Part shown: in pieces, positions 33,764-44,875 of the stretch | Layout of the letters: every line of letters starts with the position of its first letter | Numbering within the stretch: position 1 is the first letter of the stretch | Assembly (NCBI GenBank): GCA_020740775.1 | Contig: JAHEWK010000015.1 | Span: 310,001 to 374,000, forward strand | DNA: 64,000 bases | Origin: Ilyonectria destructans | Lineage: Eukaryota > Ascomycota > Sordariomycetes > Hypocreales > Nectriaceae | Reading direction: 5' to 3' | Notes under the pieces: generated by a model | Databases searched by the model: none | What the model was told of the DNA's origin: nothing | Seen by the model: the letters and a program-made list of their open reading frames with translations, nothing else | Program-made: the position numbers and the translations under genes

Positions 33764-35047
33764 CCGTGAGACCTCAACCCTCTGCTCTTTTCGGAGCAGG
33801 CTTTGTGGATTCCCTTCGTCTGCATCCCTTGATGAGCCACGCACAAGATTGAGCTCAACCATTTTGCCATACCCTCAAATGGCTCCTCTTTTTTTTCAAC
33901 TCTTTTTTCCTTTCAAATTCTTGATATCCCCCCTGGTGTAGCATAGCACGCCAGTTGTTTATTTTCTTTTAGTTCAAACTCGGCTGCCTGTTGAGATGGC
34001 GTAGCTACGAGCGATGCCTTGCATTTTTGTCTTTCTGTGTCTATATATAGGGTATATCCGGGCATCTAGACAGGGAAGGCGTCTAGGTGGAATGGTAGTG
34101 GACGTGCGGCAGCACCTCAAAGGTACGGGGCATTGGCATTTGTTCTGGATTCCTGGTTGTAGGGATGGCGATGGCGGATTGTCTTTATGTGTTATTTTGC
34201 ATCGGTGGAAGGCGAAGAAAGGAAGATTGAGAAGAGATATATTATACACCAGATATATTTGCTATTGAACTTACATATACTTTATGCAAATCTATGAAGA
34301 TCTATGATTCCCATTTTTAGGTGATTTTTCAGTAGGTGATACTTAAGGGGAGCAGTGGTGATGCTCCTCTTGAGTGTCACGTTTGTAAATGATTTCACCT
34401 CCAATGGAACCAGTGGCAATTTTGTCAAACTACTTTGCTATGGTCTGAATTACCTACCAGTGCTCAACTTACAATTCTTGCAGTCTCGGAACTTCTATGA
34501 ATCGCCCGAGTCTGGACCATGTATGTGAGTATCGTCGGATTATAGAATTATGACGATCGGTCCAGCGTATTGTGGTCGGCTTACCCTGTAACCCAGGAGG
34601 CCGCTCGCCAGGGAAGCTGAGACCATCCGGCACCGCCACAACTGATGGTCATGGGGATCATCATTGCAATGCCGGGACGCTATGACAAAATTAAATTTTG
34701 ACAATGTCTGTAAAAAGAAGGTACAATATCTTGATTATTTTGTCATCAATATCCCTGCACCGCCACTTTGCGAGGCAGACTCAGCCCCTGTCGCCACTTT
34801 GGCCAACCACGTCATGCCGCTCGCAAGTGGCTACGATTCAAGGCCTGAGCGAGGGGGGGCACAAATACGGCGAGTGCCTACGTTGGGTTAAATGGTAAAC
34901 TCACAATTCCATTAATTCAATCCTACCTGAGTCTTTCGCTTAAGTGTCTTGACGATTTCTCTTCTCTATTTGACGACGAACGCCCAACGAAACAAGAAGA
35001 TCACCAGTACCGGCAAGCAATCAACCATAAGCACGGAGACGGAGACC
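33764..35047. other. Intergenic between RhoGEF and gasdermin-like genes
   Basis: Starts with a T-rich 3' UTR (poly-T runs near 33888-33915) and continues AT-rich to about 34.5 kb. The last few hundred bases are the promoter and leader of the gasdermin-like gene. Short open frames are not supported. Confidence 0.55.
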
Positions 35048-35938
35048 ATGTCTCTGCCCTCCCACGAGACGAAGCCGCTCTGGCTCATCCAGCCCCGTCT
35101 TGACGCTGGCGAATATCGCGACAAGCTCATTGGAAGTGTCGTCAAGTACCCCGACCTGCCCACAGAGAAGCGCATCCCCTACCGATCCAACAAGCTCCCC
35201 CGCGAGCTGGTCAGTGACCTGGACCCGAAGCCCATACAGGTCCACAACGTCAAGTTCTGGCAGCGCCGCATCAAGGATGCCAGGGTGTCGGCTTCCATCA
35301 ACGAGATCCTCGATGGTTTCGTCGAGCGCGCAAAGGAAGACAGCAGCGAGAAGGTCGCCACCGTCGCCCGCCTCTGGCACATGGACTCGCCCGGCGAGAA
35401 GTTCGCAGAGCTTCTCAAGAACAAGCAGTACTTTGAGGAACTGTTTGAGCTGCTGCGCAGCAACCATGACCAGGGATATTTCATTACCGATGTCGTGACG
35501 CTCGTCAACCTCGAGGTTAAGGATGAATCCGGGCGGACCAAGGGCGCGGGCGCCTCAGCTAAGATCCCCGTGGACCCCAACACCGGCATTCGCATCGGCG
35601 GCGGCGGGCACGCGCAGGTGGTCCGCGAGACAGGGTACTCGGCGACGTACGACGAGGAGACGATTGTGTTCCTGGGATACCGCCTGGTGCGTCTGGTGAA
35701 GGTGGATAGCAAGCGCGCGAAGCTCGGGCGAGTCTTCCTGGGGCAGAAGCACGGGTTCGCAGTACGGGACGGCTTCGACTACTGGCCCCAGATGGTGGAA
35801 AAGCCAGTCGAGGGCAACGCAGAGCGACTGTTCATGGGCCCGCCGTCACCGGAAGAGCTGACGGAGAAGAGCGTTGAGGAACAGGAGTGGGATGAGATTG
35901 TGACGGAGCTTGGATTCGATCTGGAGGTTGTTGGATGA
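35048..35938 (+). CDS. Gasdermin-like pore-forming cell-death protein (putative)
   Basis: An intronless gene of 296 residues from the ATG at 35048; the frame is open further upstream to 34949 but without a better start. Seen in sequence: an N-terminal LWLIQP segment, Arg/Lys-rich helices, then two amphipathic hydrophobic strands, YFITDVVTLVNLEV (144-157) and about 205-220 with IVFLGYRLVRLV. A Gly/Ala-rich hairpin region (GAGASAKI, RIGGGGHAQ) lies between them. This strand-hairpin-strand pattern is what I recall from gasdermin N-terminal domains. Fungal gasdermins are about 250-300 residues long and are activated by removal of a short C-terminal piece. Here residues about 251-296 form an acidic tail (EELTEKSVEEQEWDE) that could be the inhibitory peptide. 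It is followed on the same strand by an NLR-like gene, the context typical of fungal gasdermins. Alternative: an unrelated fungal family. Confidence 0.6.
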   Translation: MSLPSHETKPLWLIQPRLDAGEYRDKLIGSVVKYPDLPTEKRIPYRSNKLPRELVSDLDPKPIQVHNVKFWQRRIKDARVSASINEILDGFVERAKEDSSEKVATVARLWHMDSPGEKFAELLKNKQYFEELFELLRSNHDQGYFITDVVTLVNLEVKDESGRTKGAGASAKIPVDPNTGIRIGGGGHAQVVRETGYSATYDEETIVFLGYRLVRLVKVDSKRAKLGRVFLGQKHGFAVRDGFDYWPQMVEKPVEGNAERLFMGPPSPEELTEKSVEEQEWDEIVTELGFDLEVVG

Positions 35939-36978
35939 AGGGGACCATATGAGGCGTGATGTAAGGATGATGATACGTTTTGGAGATTGGTCAAGTGAGC
36001 GACTTGGATGGCGTTACTAGGACTTGTATATTTGTTTTTGGATGACGCGAGATGGAGGAGACGTCTGCTCGCTGGATACGATTTGATTTGATGAGAATTG
36101 CGCAAGATACCATGATTTGGGTGCCTTAGAGGGCAAGTGAAGTATTATAGAATGGAGAATAACCGGAAAGAAGCTGAAGGGGTACACGACGGAGCGAAAC
36201 TATGGCTCATAAGATTGAGTATATAGAAGTCTGATACTTGACGCATCGTCAAGTAAGAGGTGGCAATCAATGCTTCACAAGAACTACAGGTTCCATGCTT
36301 ATCTCTTGAAAACACCCGACTCGACTGTTTGAAGCTGTTCCTTGCATAATAAAATACTCTGTTTTTTTCTCTCGCGTTGGTTCGCTTCTTTGTCCTTTCC
36401 TGTGGTGGTAGTATGGTCATGGGGGAGAGTCATCGGGCAGCCACAGCCCTGTTGGCCGCGCTGCTAGGCCTCCTGCAACGCCACCAGGGGAGGGAGCCCT
36501 GTGACGAAAGCGCTGGACCTCTGCAAAGCCCAATAAACGTCCCAAGCCTAGATATTACAATGGGTATATTGCTATTCGGACAGTAACATATTGCATTGCA
36601 TAATCTTCAGTTGAGATTCTGCTTGTTCCCCTCTTTACACTAAAATTTATATTTACAAAAGAGAATATAATAAATAATAAACAATAAATAAGAAGTATTA
36701 TTTCAGCAGTATATTCAGCAGTATTGCACCTGGAACTGTAGTGCTGTAGCTGGCGGATGGCTAGTGGCTGAGTCGTGCGATTGACTGGGCCACCAGAGCG
36801 AACTGCGCCTCTTCATGGTAATCACATGCGCTGTCTCGACATGTAACGGAGGACGCCACTTATCACCACCATCAGCCTCAACTCAGCAGACGCCAACCAT
36901 CTCCATATTCTCGTTGTTCCCTTCTCAAGATGCGCGCCGTCTCCCGCTGCGGCTGAAAGCGTCAAGGAACCTGCCCGA
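35939..36978. other. Intergenic between gasdermin-like and NLR genes
   Basis: Holds the gasdermin-like 3' UTR, a MITE-end-like string near 36566-36584, a very AT-rich stretch (about 36635-36705) and the NLR promoter. No gene is supported. Confidence 0.55.
36566..36584. mobile_element. Solo MITE-like terminal sequence
   Basis: TATTGCTATTCGGACAGTA matches the end of the MITE at 44497-44875 (TATTGCTATTCATACAGTA) at 17 of 19 positions. No matching inverted copy was found nearby, although an AT-rich stretch follows. It may be a decayed or truncated relative. Confidence 0.4.
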
Positions 36979-39900
36979 ATGGCTACTGAGGCCTTGGAGC
37001 CGCTGCGAGGCCTACTTCACCGTGTGCGAGGCGCCGTGTCGGTTGTCTCGAGGTCAAAGACGGGCGAGAGCAGCGGCCTGCAAATTGTGCGAAACCCCGA
37101 GCATGCAGAGATTGAGTGAGTCACTCTACGAGACCCGTGCACGCGAATATGAAACTGACTCTCAGCAGCATCGTGGCCGTCCATGGCCTTGGCGGCGAGG
37201 GCTTCCGCTCATGGACCACGGCGGAGCCCAAGGCGAGACCCAAAGCATGGCTTCAGGAACTGCTCGCGAAGGATATTCCCAACTCGCGCATCATGACGTA
37301 TGGCTACGTCTCAGATGGCGTCAACTACCGCTACCTCGTGCGTAACGTCCTCTACGGCCGCGCTCTCGACATGGTCAAGGAGCTCGGCGCTCAGCGTAGT
37401 CGCGACGGCACCGCGCGCCGCCCGCTCTTCTTCATCGCCCACAGCCTCGGCGGCTGGATCGTCAAGCGCGCCCTCATCATTTCCAGCGAGGCCATCGATC
37501 CGCAGCTCAAAGACATCGAGTTGTCCACGTGCGGCGTCGCCTTTTTCGGGACCTTGTCGCCCGGCCGCCCGTCGTCGCCCTCGCCCCTCGCCAATGTCAT
37601 CAGGCGCACCACGTCCGGGTTCGAAACCGACCCGAGGAGTTCGCGCAGTTCGCGCAGCTCGCGGAGTTTCACAATGGAGCCGCAACCCAGCGATATCGAG
37701 TGGCTCGAAAACCAAATGGAGGCGTTCAAGGCCATCACGGCCAACCTGCCCAGGTTATCATTCCACGAGACAAAGAAGTCCAGCGACGGCTTTATTGTAG
37801 ATAAGCGGCATTCTATGCAAGGGTCTGATGGCGCCCAGATCGGCTTGAAGGCAACACACTCTGATTTGGTCAAGTTTCAAGGACGAGATTCCAACTATAA
37901 GACGTTCATTGCTAGGTTTCGCGAAATGATTGACAAGGGCCGAACTTCTGACCTAATGGAAGCAAAACGGAAACCTTTTGATTTGGCAGCAGGTAGGCTA
38001 ACCCAATGCCACAAACGAGGACTGACTGACCTCTTCATCTAGTCCACCATCTGGAATACATGTCCGCTGGATTCGCCATCCCCTACAAACTCCCCTCCGA
38101 GCCAAGCATTATCGTGCCACGGGAGGATGTGATCGAAATCCTGGAAGCAATTCTTAAGCCTCCCATCGAACCCTACAAGTTGCATTTTGCCATTGCAAAC
38201 CTACTGGGTCTTCCAGGAACCGGCAAGACGACCCTAGCTAGGCACTTTGCCGAGAAGCACCAGGATGACATCTCCTTCGTCTTCTGGATCTGGGCCGAAA
38301 GCTGGGAGACTGTGGTTGCGAGTTACCTCGAGTTTGCCAATGCTCTGGTTTCGCATTACACGAAAGATGCGCCAAGAAGCCAAGTCGAGAATGACCTCGG
38401 CCTTACTGGTGTCGAAGACATGCTCAAAGTTAAGAGCATACTGCAACTAGATACGTTAAGAGTCAAGTCGGTGGTTCGAGCCGTTAAGGACTGGCTTCTC
38501 CGGCCAGAGAACGACAAGTGGCTGCTCATTTTTGACAACGTGGAGCCATCATACGACATATTTGATTTCATTCCTCTAACCCTCTCCGGACAGATCATAT
38601 TGACGTCCAGGGACAGTAATTGTTGTGCTTGGGGGACGAAGCTCCATATAGCCTCCATGAGCGATGACCAAGGAGTCAAGTTGATAGGCTCGGTGGTAGG
38701 AGATCAAGCATTAGAGGAACCAGAACAAGGTAGGGAACTATAGTAACTCTTCACTGACAAAGCTGACATACAACAGTCGAGGCTGCTCTGCGGATCGTAC
38801 AGAGTCTGCAACATCACCCACAGAGTATCGCCATGACGGCGTCAACGATCCGGCAGACGAACTCTACCGTGGCAGACTACGAGCGAAATATGGAGTCAAG
38901 GGTGCCGTTGCACCTTCTGGGATCGACCATTGACCAGTCGCCTGTCACGAAGACTATTCTTCGGATAAGCGCGATGCTCTCGTCTTCTTCTATTCCCGTT
39001 GCGCTGTTCTGTGCCACGTCTCAGTTGAAGACGGCACCTGACAGGTTTATGGGCGCCTTTAAAGAGATGAATGGTACGTAAACTGATGAGACTCGGATGG
39101 TCATTACTTATTATGTTATAGCATTCCAGGATGTGAGCCATGTGGGCGACGTTCTCCAGCATCTCCTGGACGAAAACTTTATCCAAGCACTGTCTCCGTC
39201 TGAGTCACCGGGTTCATCCCAGAACTCATCTTCTGCATCCTCTCCCTCCTTCGGCTACTTTATGCTCGACACCGCTGCGCGAGACCATGTTCGTGATTCT
39301 CTCACGGAGTCCGAACAAATAGACAACGCATGGCTGGCCTGCAACGTCTGTGTCGACGGCATTCGTCAAAAGGAGGTCGACTCATCGAGATTGCCAGAGA
39401 TCCACGACTTTGGGAGAATCATGGCCCCTCATGCAAAGACGTGCTATGACGATTGGTCCAGCGTGCTAAAGGGGGTTCCAGACGATGCTGACGTCGCATG
39501 GCAGGTACTGGGCAACACGTGTATGACGCAGGGAGCTCTAGACCAAGCAATCGGATGCTTCGAACTGGCCTTGAAGCACAAGGATAATATGGGCCCAATC
39601 GAAAGAATACAGACCTCGCTTTCTCTGGCATCGCTTCTCCAGCAGGCCAACGAGGTGCAGCGGAGCCAAGAGGTCCTGGCTAATATTAACATTGCTTCCA
39701 TCGACAGCGCCCTTGGCTTCCGCGTCGCCATGGCCAAAGCCTCTGTAGCCGCGGCGCAAGGCGAGCTCGATCGCGCAGAAGACCAGTATGAGACCCTCGA
39801 GCAGCAACAGGAGGAAGCCCTCGGGCCTACAGACCTTACAACAGTCGGAACCGTTCAGAAGCTCGCAGCCACACTGGAGCGCCTCGGCAAGATGGAAGAA

Positions 39901-40584
39901 GCCCAGGCACTATACCGCCGCGTCTACATTTCATACCAGAACCTCTTCGGTCAGAGCCATCCGATGACGCTCGAAGCCCTTGAGGACCTCGCGCATATTT
40001 CAAAGGCTAGCAATGCCATCGACGAGGCTGAGCAGCTCTACACACAGTCTGTCGACATCAAGACGCGCACCCTTGGGCCTCAGCACCCCAGCACCGCCCA
40101 TGCGATTCAAAAGCTCGCCGTCATCGACGACATGCGCTGCCGCTACGCTGAAGCCCGCGTCAAGTATCAGAGGGCCCTAGATATCATGGCGCCGACGCTG
40201 GGCCGCGCCCATCCTGCGTACACGACGACGATGGAGAACATGGCACTCAGCGCGCGGTTTCAGGCAACCTCCATAGCCGAGGACAACGGCATTCGCTTTG
40301 AACCACTTAATGTTAGTGACAAAGACGGCGATGTGTCACCCACATCTGATCCGCGAAACGCACCCGTCGCCGCAGCATTTGAACTTGCCGAGTCGCTTTA
40401 CCGAGACATTCTCGTCATCAGGATCGCCGCTCGTGACCTTTACTCGAACGAGCAGGTTTTGGCCACAGGGTCTAAGCTGCGTGAGATGTACGAGAACGAG
40501 GACTTTTTCGCTGCGAGTCGGACGGAGAAGGTGCTTGAGTTGTTGGAGATGTTGAGGGAGGGACGGCGAGAGGAGAACAGGTGA
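36979..40584 (+). CDS. NLR-like STAND protein: alpha/beta hydrolase, P-loop NTPase, TPR
   Basis: Five exons, 36979-37115, 37166-37992, 38043-38729, 38777-39073 and 39122-40584, encode 1136 residues; the introns are 50, 50, 47 and 48 bp and all restore frame. Residues about 46-320 form a DUF676/lipase-like alpha/beta hydrolase: SIVAVHGLGG, nucleophile S139 in AHSLGG and a probable catalytic H277 in THSDLVKF. The NB domain has Walker A GLPGTGKTT (377-385), Walker B WLLIFDN (481-487) and a following ILTSRDS sensor. About 770-1136 is a TPR array with tetratricopeptide units containing LGPQHPST and LGRAHPAY. This is the fungal NLR plan: ligand sensing by TPRs, NTPase oligomerisation and an N-terminal enzymatic effector. 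Its position behind a gasdermin-like gene suggests joint action in non-self recognition or cell death (inference). Confidence 0.9.
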
Positions 40585-41326
40585 CGTTGGGGATGTGACT
40601 ATTTGTATTCCAGGGACTGGCCCCTATGGTGTAATTTTGGGATTTCTGATTGAGACATAGGCGTCGGGGTTGGATAGTCTTGTTGGGTTAAGCGTTGGAG
40701 TTGGGAATATACGCTTCACGACGTACATGACAGGCACGAATATGATAAATATCGATTTGCAAGAATCAAGTAGCGTGTTCCGTGCTGAAAATACCTACTG
40801 CATCTTGTTAGATGACTGATGTCAGTCAATCATCTCACAGCAGACAAGCTCTGGCATCAGGAACATCGCCATGTGTATCCACTCCTCACTGTCCCCATCC
40901 CACCCCTGTCCGTTTGCATCACCCGAAGCAGGTGGTAGGATCTTTTTCTTCAGATATCATACAATGCAGCCGTAGTAACGAAACGAAGGACACCGTTTCC
41001 CCTCCCATCAACATCCAAAGACAACGTGGGGTCCGTATGCCAAGGCGGAGAACCCCCCCACCCCCCAGTTCTATAGTATGTAGCGACCGACTCGATAAAA
41101 AACCCCTTCCCTATAACATGAATACAAGAAGAGAAGTTATGACCCAAAACAAAATATATGGGAGAAAATCGCCGTGAAAAAAACCATCGATGGCGACGAC
41201 GCTGGCTTATGAGAGGCGAGGCTCTTGACGCTCAACCGGGATATCTTTCCAAAAAAAGCATAGGCCGGAAAATGTATATAAGACTTGTAGATGGACTCGG
41301 GACCTGGGAGTTAAGAGGACCGTGGC
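40585..41326. other. Intergenic between convergent NLR and Dcr2-like genes
   Basis: A 742-bp region of 3' flanks with A-rich segments near 41100-41190. No gene or repeat is supported. Confidence 0.6.
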
Positions 41327-43227
41327 CTATGCCTGGATCGGGGCCGCAGCCGCAGGTGGGGGTTGTTGTTCCTGGGCTGGTTGGGGTTCAGGGGCCTTCT
41401 CTTTGGCCTTGCCACCGTCGACAATAATCTGCTCGTCGATACGAGCAGCAGTGTCGCCGTACTCGAGCCTCTTCCAGGTCTTAATTCGGGCCTCGTTCAT
41501 ATCAACCTCGAAGACACGTAGCCGGCGAACGTAACCTCCGTAGCCGGCATATCCACCGAAGCCGGCGCCGCCAGCGTAACACATCCACATGGCCGGGGTC
41601 ATATGTTCCTCGTCCTCGCCGTTCGAAGTGAGAGAGCAATAATCGTTGCAGTGGTCACTAGGGATTTACGTTAGACATGGGTTGTATGAGAGAGAGGAGG
41701 GTATGGCTTACTGTCCAGCGCTGACCATGAGGATGTTTTGTCTCACGAGGGCATCGCGGAATCCTGAATTAAATACTGGGGCGGTGACGCCTTCTATCCA
41801 CTCACCGACACGGGGCAACAAGGGGTCGGCGTATTCCGTCATGGGAATGTGGATAAAGGCGATATCCATATGGCGGTGGGTATAGCGCTGGTGATTACTC
41901 TTGAGGCTAGTGGCCGTCTTCTCGAACCACTCCATCTGATTGGGCTTTACCCAGTCATAGCCAGGATACTTGCGTTCATTGGGAGAGTAGGCGTGGGTGT
42001 CGAAGAAGTAGATGGTCAAGGCGGAGTGGTCCGACTTGCCGCGAGCAAGAATCTCGACGTAGTAGTTGCCCACGCCGTCAATATCAGCGGGGCCGGCGGC
42101 AGAAAGGGAGTATGGGAGCGACTCCATGAGAGCCATCTGAGCCTCGCGGGACATGGTTTTTTCATCATCATGATTGCCAAAAATGGCAGCGTACGGAATT
42201 TTACGCTGGACCAAGAGAGCCGCCCATTTGTAGATAGCCTGGAAAAGGTTAGCGAGCCTGGTTAGGGATGAGGTGTTGGGGGACTGACTGTTGGCGCATC
42301 CGGGGCTGTGTCTCCATTGACCTGGTCGCCACTCAGGACGACAAAGTCAGGCTTCTCCTCATCGAGGATTCTGGTGACAAAATCTAGGGTCCTGGGGTCT
42401 GCTTCACAGTGACCACCATTGTACGAGTCCGGCACAGGTTCGCGACATTTACCAAGACCAGTACTGAGGTGCAAATCGGCGATTTGCAGGATCTTGAAGC
42501 GGCCATTGTCCCTGATTCTGGGCACGGGCTTCTTGATCTCACGATGGGGGCCTTGACGGACAGACACCTGCACACAGGGGAGGTGGCCACCTGTCTTGAG
42601 GAGCAAAGGAGTGCCTGTAATGGCCCAGCCGTCTCTGGCTTCAACGGCATCATCTCCAAAGACGACGTCAATATCCGTCACAGCTTGGTTCGAGTCGCTC
42701 GCCTTCGGCTTGGCTGATCGCTTGATCCAGAGGCCATTCGGTCGCTTTTCCCACCGTTCGTCCGACTCGCCCTTGGGGGCAGGTTGGAGCCTGCCGACGG
42801 AAACGCCCACGACAACCTTGTCCTCCTCGGTAAGCTCCTCCTCATGCTTGCGGCTGACGAAAATATAGGCAGTCGAGATCCAGGTCTTGCCGAGATATAG
42901 GTCCTTGTCGAGGCGATGCCATTTCTTAGGATCCATGTCGCAGGAGGAGAAAAGGTTGAGACTAGAACATGTGGCGATGGTAACGTCGGTTACCACCAGT
43001 CCCGGGTGGTGAGAGGGCATGTAGCCATGTATGGCGTTGGGGAGAACTCGGTAGTTCCGGTCGAGTAGGAAGACGACGAGGAAGGTGAAACTGGCGGCAC
43101 TCACGAGCTGGATGATGGCCCGGACCTGGACGACACGATGGCGCGGTTAGCTAGGAATTCATGACCGGCTTGAGAGAGGGATGCCGGTAGTAGGAGGAGA
43201 GGTGCTCACCATGCGTCGGGTCATCAT
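41327..43227 (-). CDS. DCR2: Dcr2-like calcineurin-type metallophosphatase
   Basis: Four exons, 43227-43210, 43125-42289, 42238-41712 and 41657-41327, encode 570 residues, close to the length of yeast Dcr2. The first exon is only six codons; introns are 84, 50 and 54 bp. A hydrophobic N-terminal segment (about residues 7-25, IIQLVSAASFTFLVVFLL) suggests a membrane anchor. All metallophosphoesterase motifs are present: DLH (about 218), GDQVNGD (about 275), GNHD (306-309), H415 in FIHIP and GHDH (460-463, followed by CNDYC). Yeast Dcr2 dephosphorylates Ire1 and influences cell-cycle start, so a role in unfolded-protein-response down-regulation is likely by homology. The C-terminus is a Gln/Pro/Ala-rich tail. 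It is convergent with the NLR gene without obvious functional link. Confidence 0.88.
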
Positions 43228-44496
43228 CTTGAGAGACGGTGGTGAGGTGTCGAGGCGGGAGGCCTAAAGAAATTCAAGAGTCTGCCAGGAGCCACGTTAA
43301 GCAGCAGCAGCTAAGTAGCAGCGGGTATGTCGGGCATTCGGGAGCAAGATCGACGGTCGGGCTATTCGCATCTTCCTGGGGGCGCTATCGCATGGCGCAG
43401 AGGAGGGAGGATGAAAGGAGGGTGGTGATGGCGGGGAAGCTCAGTCCGTCGTGTGATGGTTTCGGAGCTTTCTTGGCGGGCGTGCGTCGCGCCGGGCGTC
43501 TGGCGGTCGCAACGTCGGTGTGTCGCAGTGGCCGTGAAGAGGCAGCAGTGCAAATTAGTATGCAGCAATAACGGGGTGTCTGCCAAGAGTTCGCGACGAC
43601 GGACGACGGGCAACGTGTGCAATTAGAGGGCCAAGAGGTTGGTCAAGTTTGAGTTGCGCGGGCATGCAAAGACTGGAAGCAGCGGATGACGGGACAGGGG
43701 GAAGGAACCCGGACTGTGCTAGACATGTTCCCCGGCCGCAGCTTCCAAATCTACATTCGACCATGCGGCCATGCCACAAAGGGGCCGCCAGTGGCCGCTC
43801 GGCGCTCGTGGCCCCTTCGCACTTGCCGTTCGCGAGACTAAAGTGGAGCCGCCGGAGCCGGGAGTCGGGAGCAGATCTGGCTGGTCTCAGTCTGGGGAAA
43901 TAGAGTCGCCTTTGGCTTGCCTCCATCCACTTTTGCTTCTGACAGCTATGCAGCATTCGACCATCATTTTACGAGCGAAGCCTTGTGGAAAATCTTCAAT
44001 GTTAGCCAACGTGGCAGCCATCCGTCTGACGCTCACCACATCTCCCGATACGTAATTGGCCTCCCTGCCTCAATCCACTCGAGGGGCCGCCGTGTTGTCC
44101 AACTCTTGGCAGCAATCTCTGTCTCACCCCCTCGCGACTGGCTTGTCGTGCTTGTGATAACAAGTTGCGCGCGCCCACTGTGGCAGTGTTACGACTCCCC
44201 TTGGCAATACGCGCGTCTTTTGGGGAGGTCAATGATGCCATTTCGTCAGTCAAGCGGGTCGGTGATGGGGCTTCAGGTGAAGGCCAGAATAGGGGAACCA
44301 GACACAGCGGGTGTTATGAGGCGTCAGAGCTGCCACCGCAACCATCCACGCAACCTACCTAGTCTATAAATTGACAGGAGAGGTATGTGGCACTCAGCCT
44401 TTACTAAAAACACCAGCACATCGGCGGAGCTAATGCTTGTTTAATTTGCGAGGCATCAATTTACCTCTGCTTTCTCCTGCTGCCATATTTTCCTTT

Positions 44497-44875
44497 GAGT
44501 ATTGCTATTCATACAGTACGTTTTTGTTAAACATACAGTACGTTTTTGTTAAACATACAGTACGTTTTTGTTAAACATACAGTAGGTATATTTTCCCCCA
44601 CCAATGGTCCTACTGCAGCAATCTACCTCAACCTAGTCTGTGCACGTATCTTCTCCAAGTACTTCTGCAATCACAATATGACTTCTATTATTTAATTTTG
44701 AGATATATAAATAAAGAAAAGATACAGATAAGCTCAAGCTATCCATAGGCAGTGTAGTATTTTTATTCTATACTGAAAAGACAGTGCTAAGCTGAGGTGT
44801 TATTAGATTGTCAGAAAAGGGAAGATATTTTAGCTGTATAAATAGTAAAAAACTACTGTATGAATAGCAATACTC
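44497..44875. mobile_element. 379-bp MITE with perfect 22-bp terminal inverted repeats
   Basis: The first 22 bases (44497-44518) are the exact reverse complement of the last 22 (44854-44875); the core is TTGCTATTCATACAGTA. The interior is AT-rich and non-coding, and the element is far too short to encode a transposase. If the TA at 44500-44501 and 44873-44874 is the target duplication, it would be a Tc1/mariner-type MITE; alternatively TTT flanks a GAGTA start. The left subterminal region carries tandem 22-bp repeats. Confidence 0.75.
44511..44584. repeat. Three tandem 22-bp units inside the MITE end
   Basis: Three exact copies of a 22-bp unit (44511-44532, 44533-44554, 44555-44576), each beginning ATACAGTACG, plus a partial fourth (ATACAGTA at 44577-44584). 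The first 8 bases of each unit equal the inner end of the terminal inverted repeat, so the array iterates a piece of the element's end. Confidence 0.9.

Noticed and set aside
37311..37873. Long minus-strand frames opposite the NLR hydrolase domain
   Set aside because: Antisense shadows in GC-rich coding DNA; the plus strand carries the conserved motifs and consistent introns.
44511..44584. A CRISPR-like array
   Set aside because: The 22-bp units are directly adjacent with no spacers, and the genome is eukaryotic; it is a tandem repeat within a MITE.
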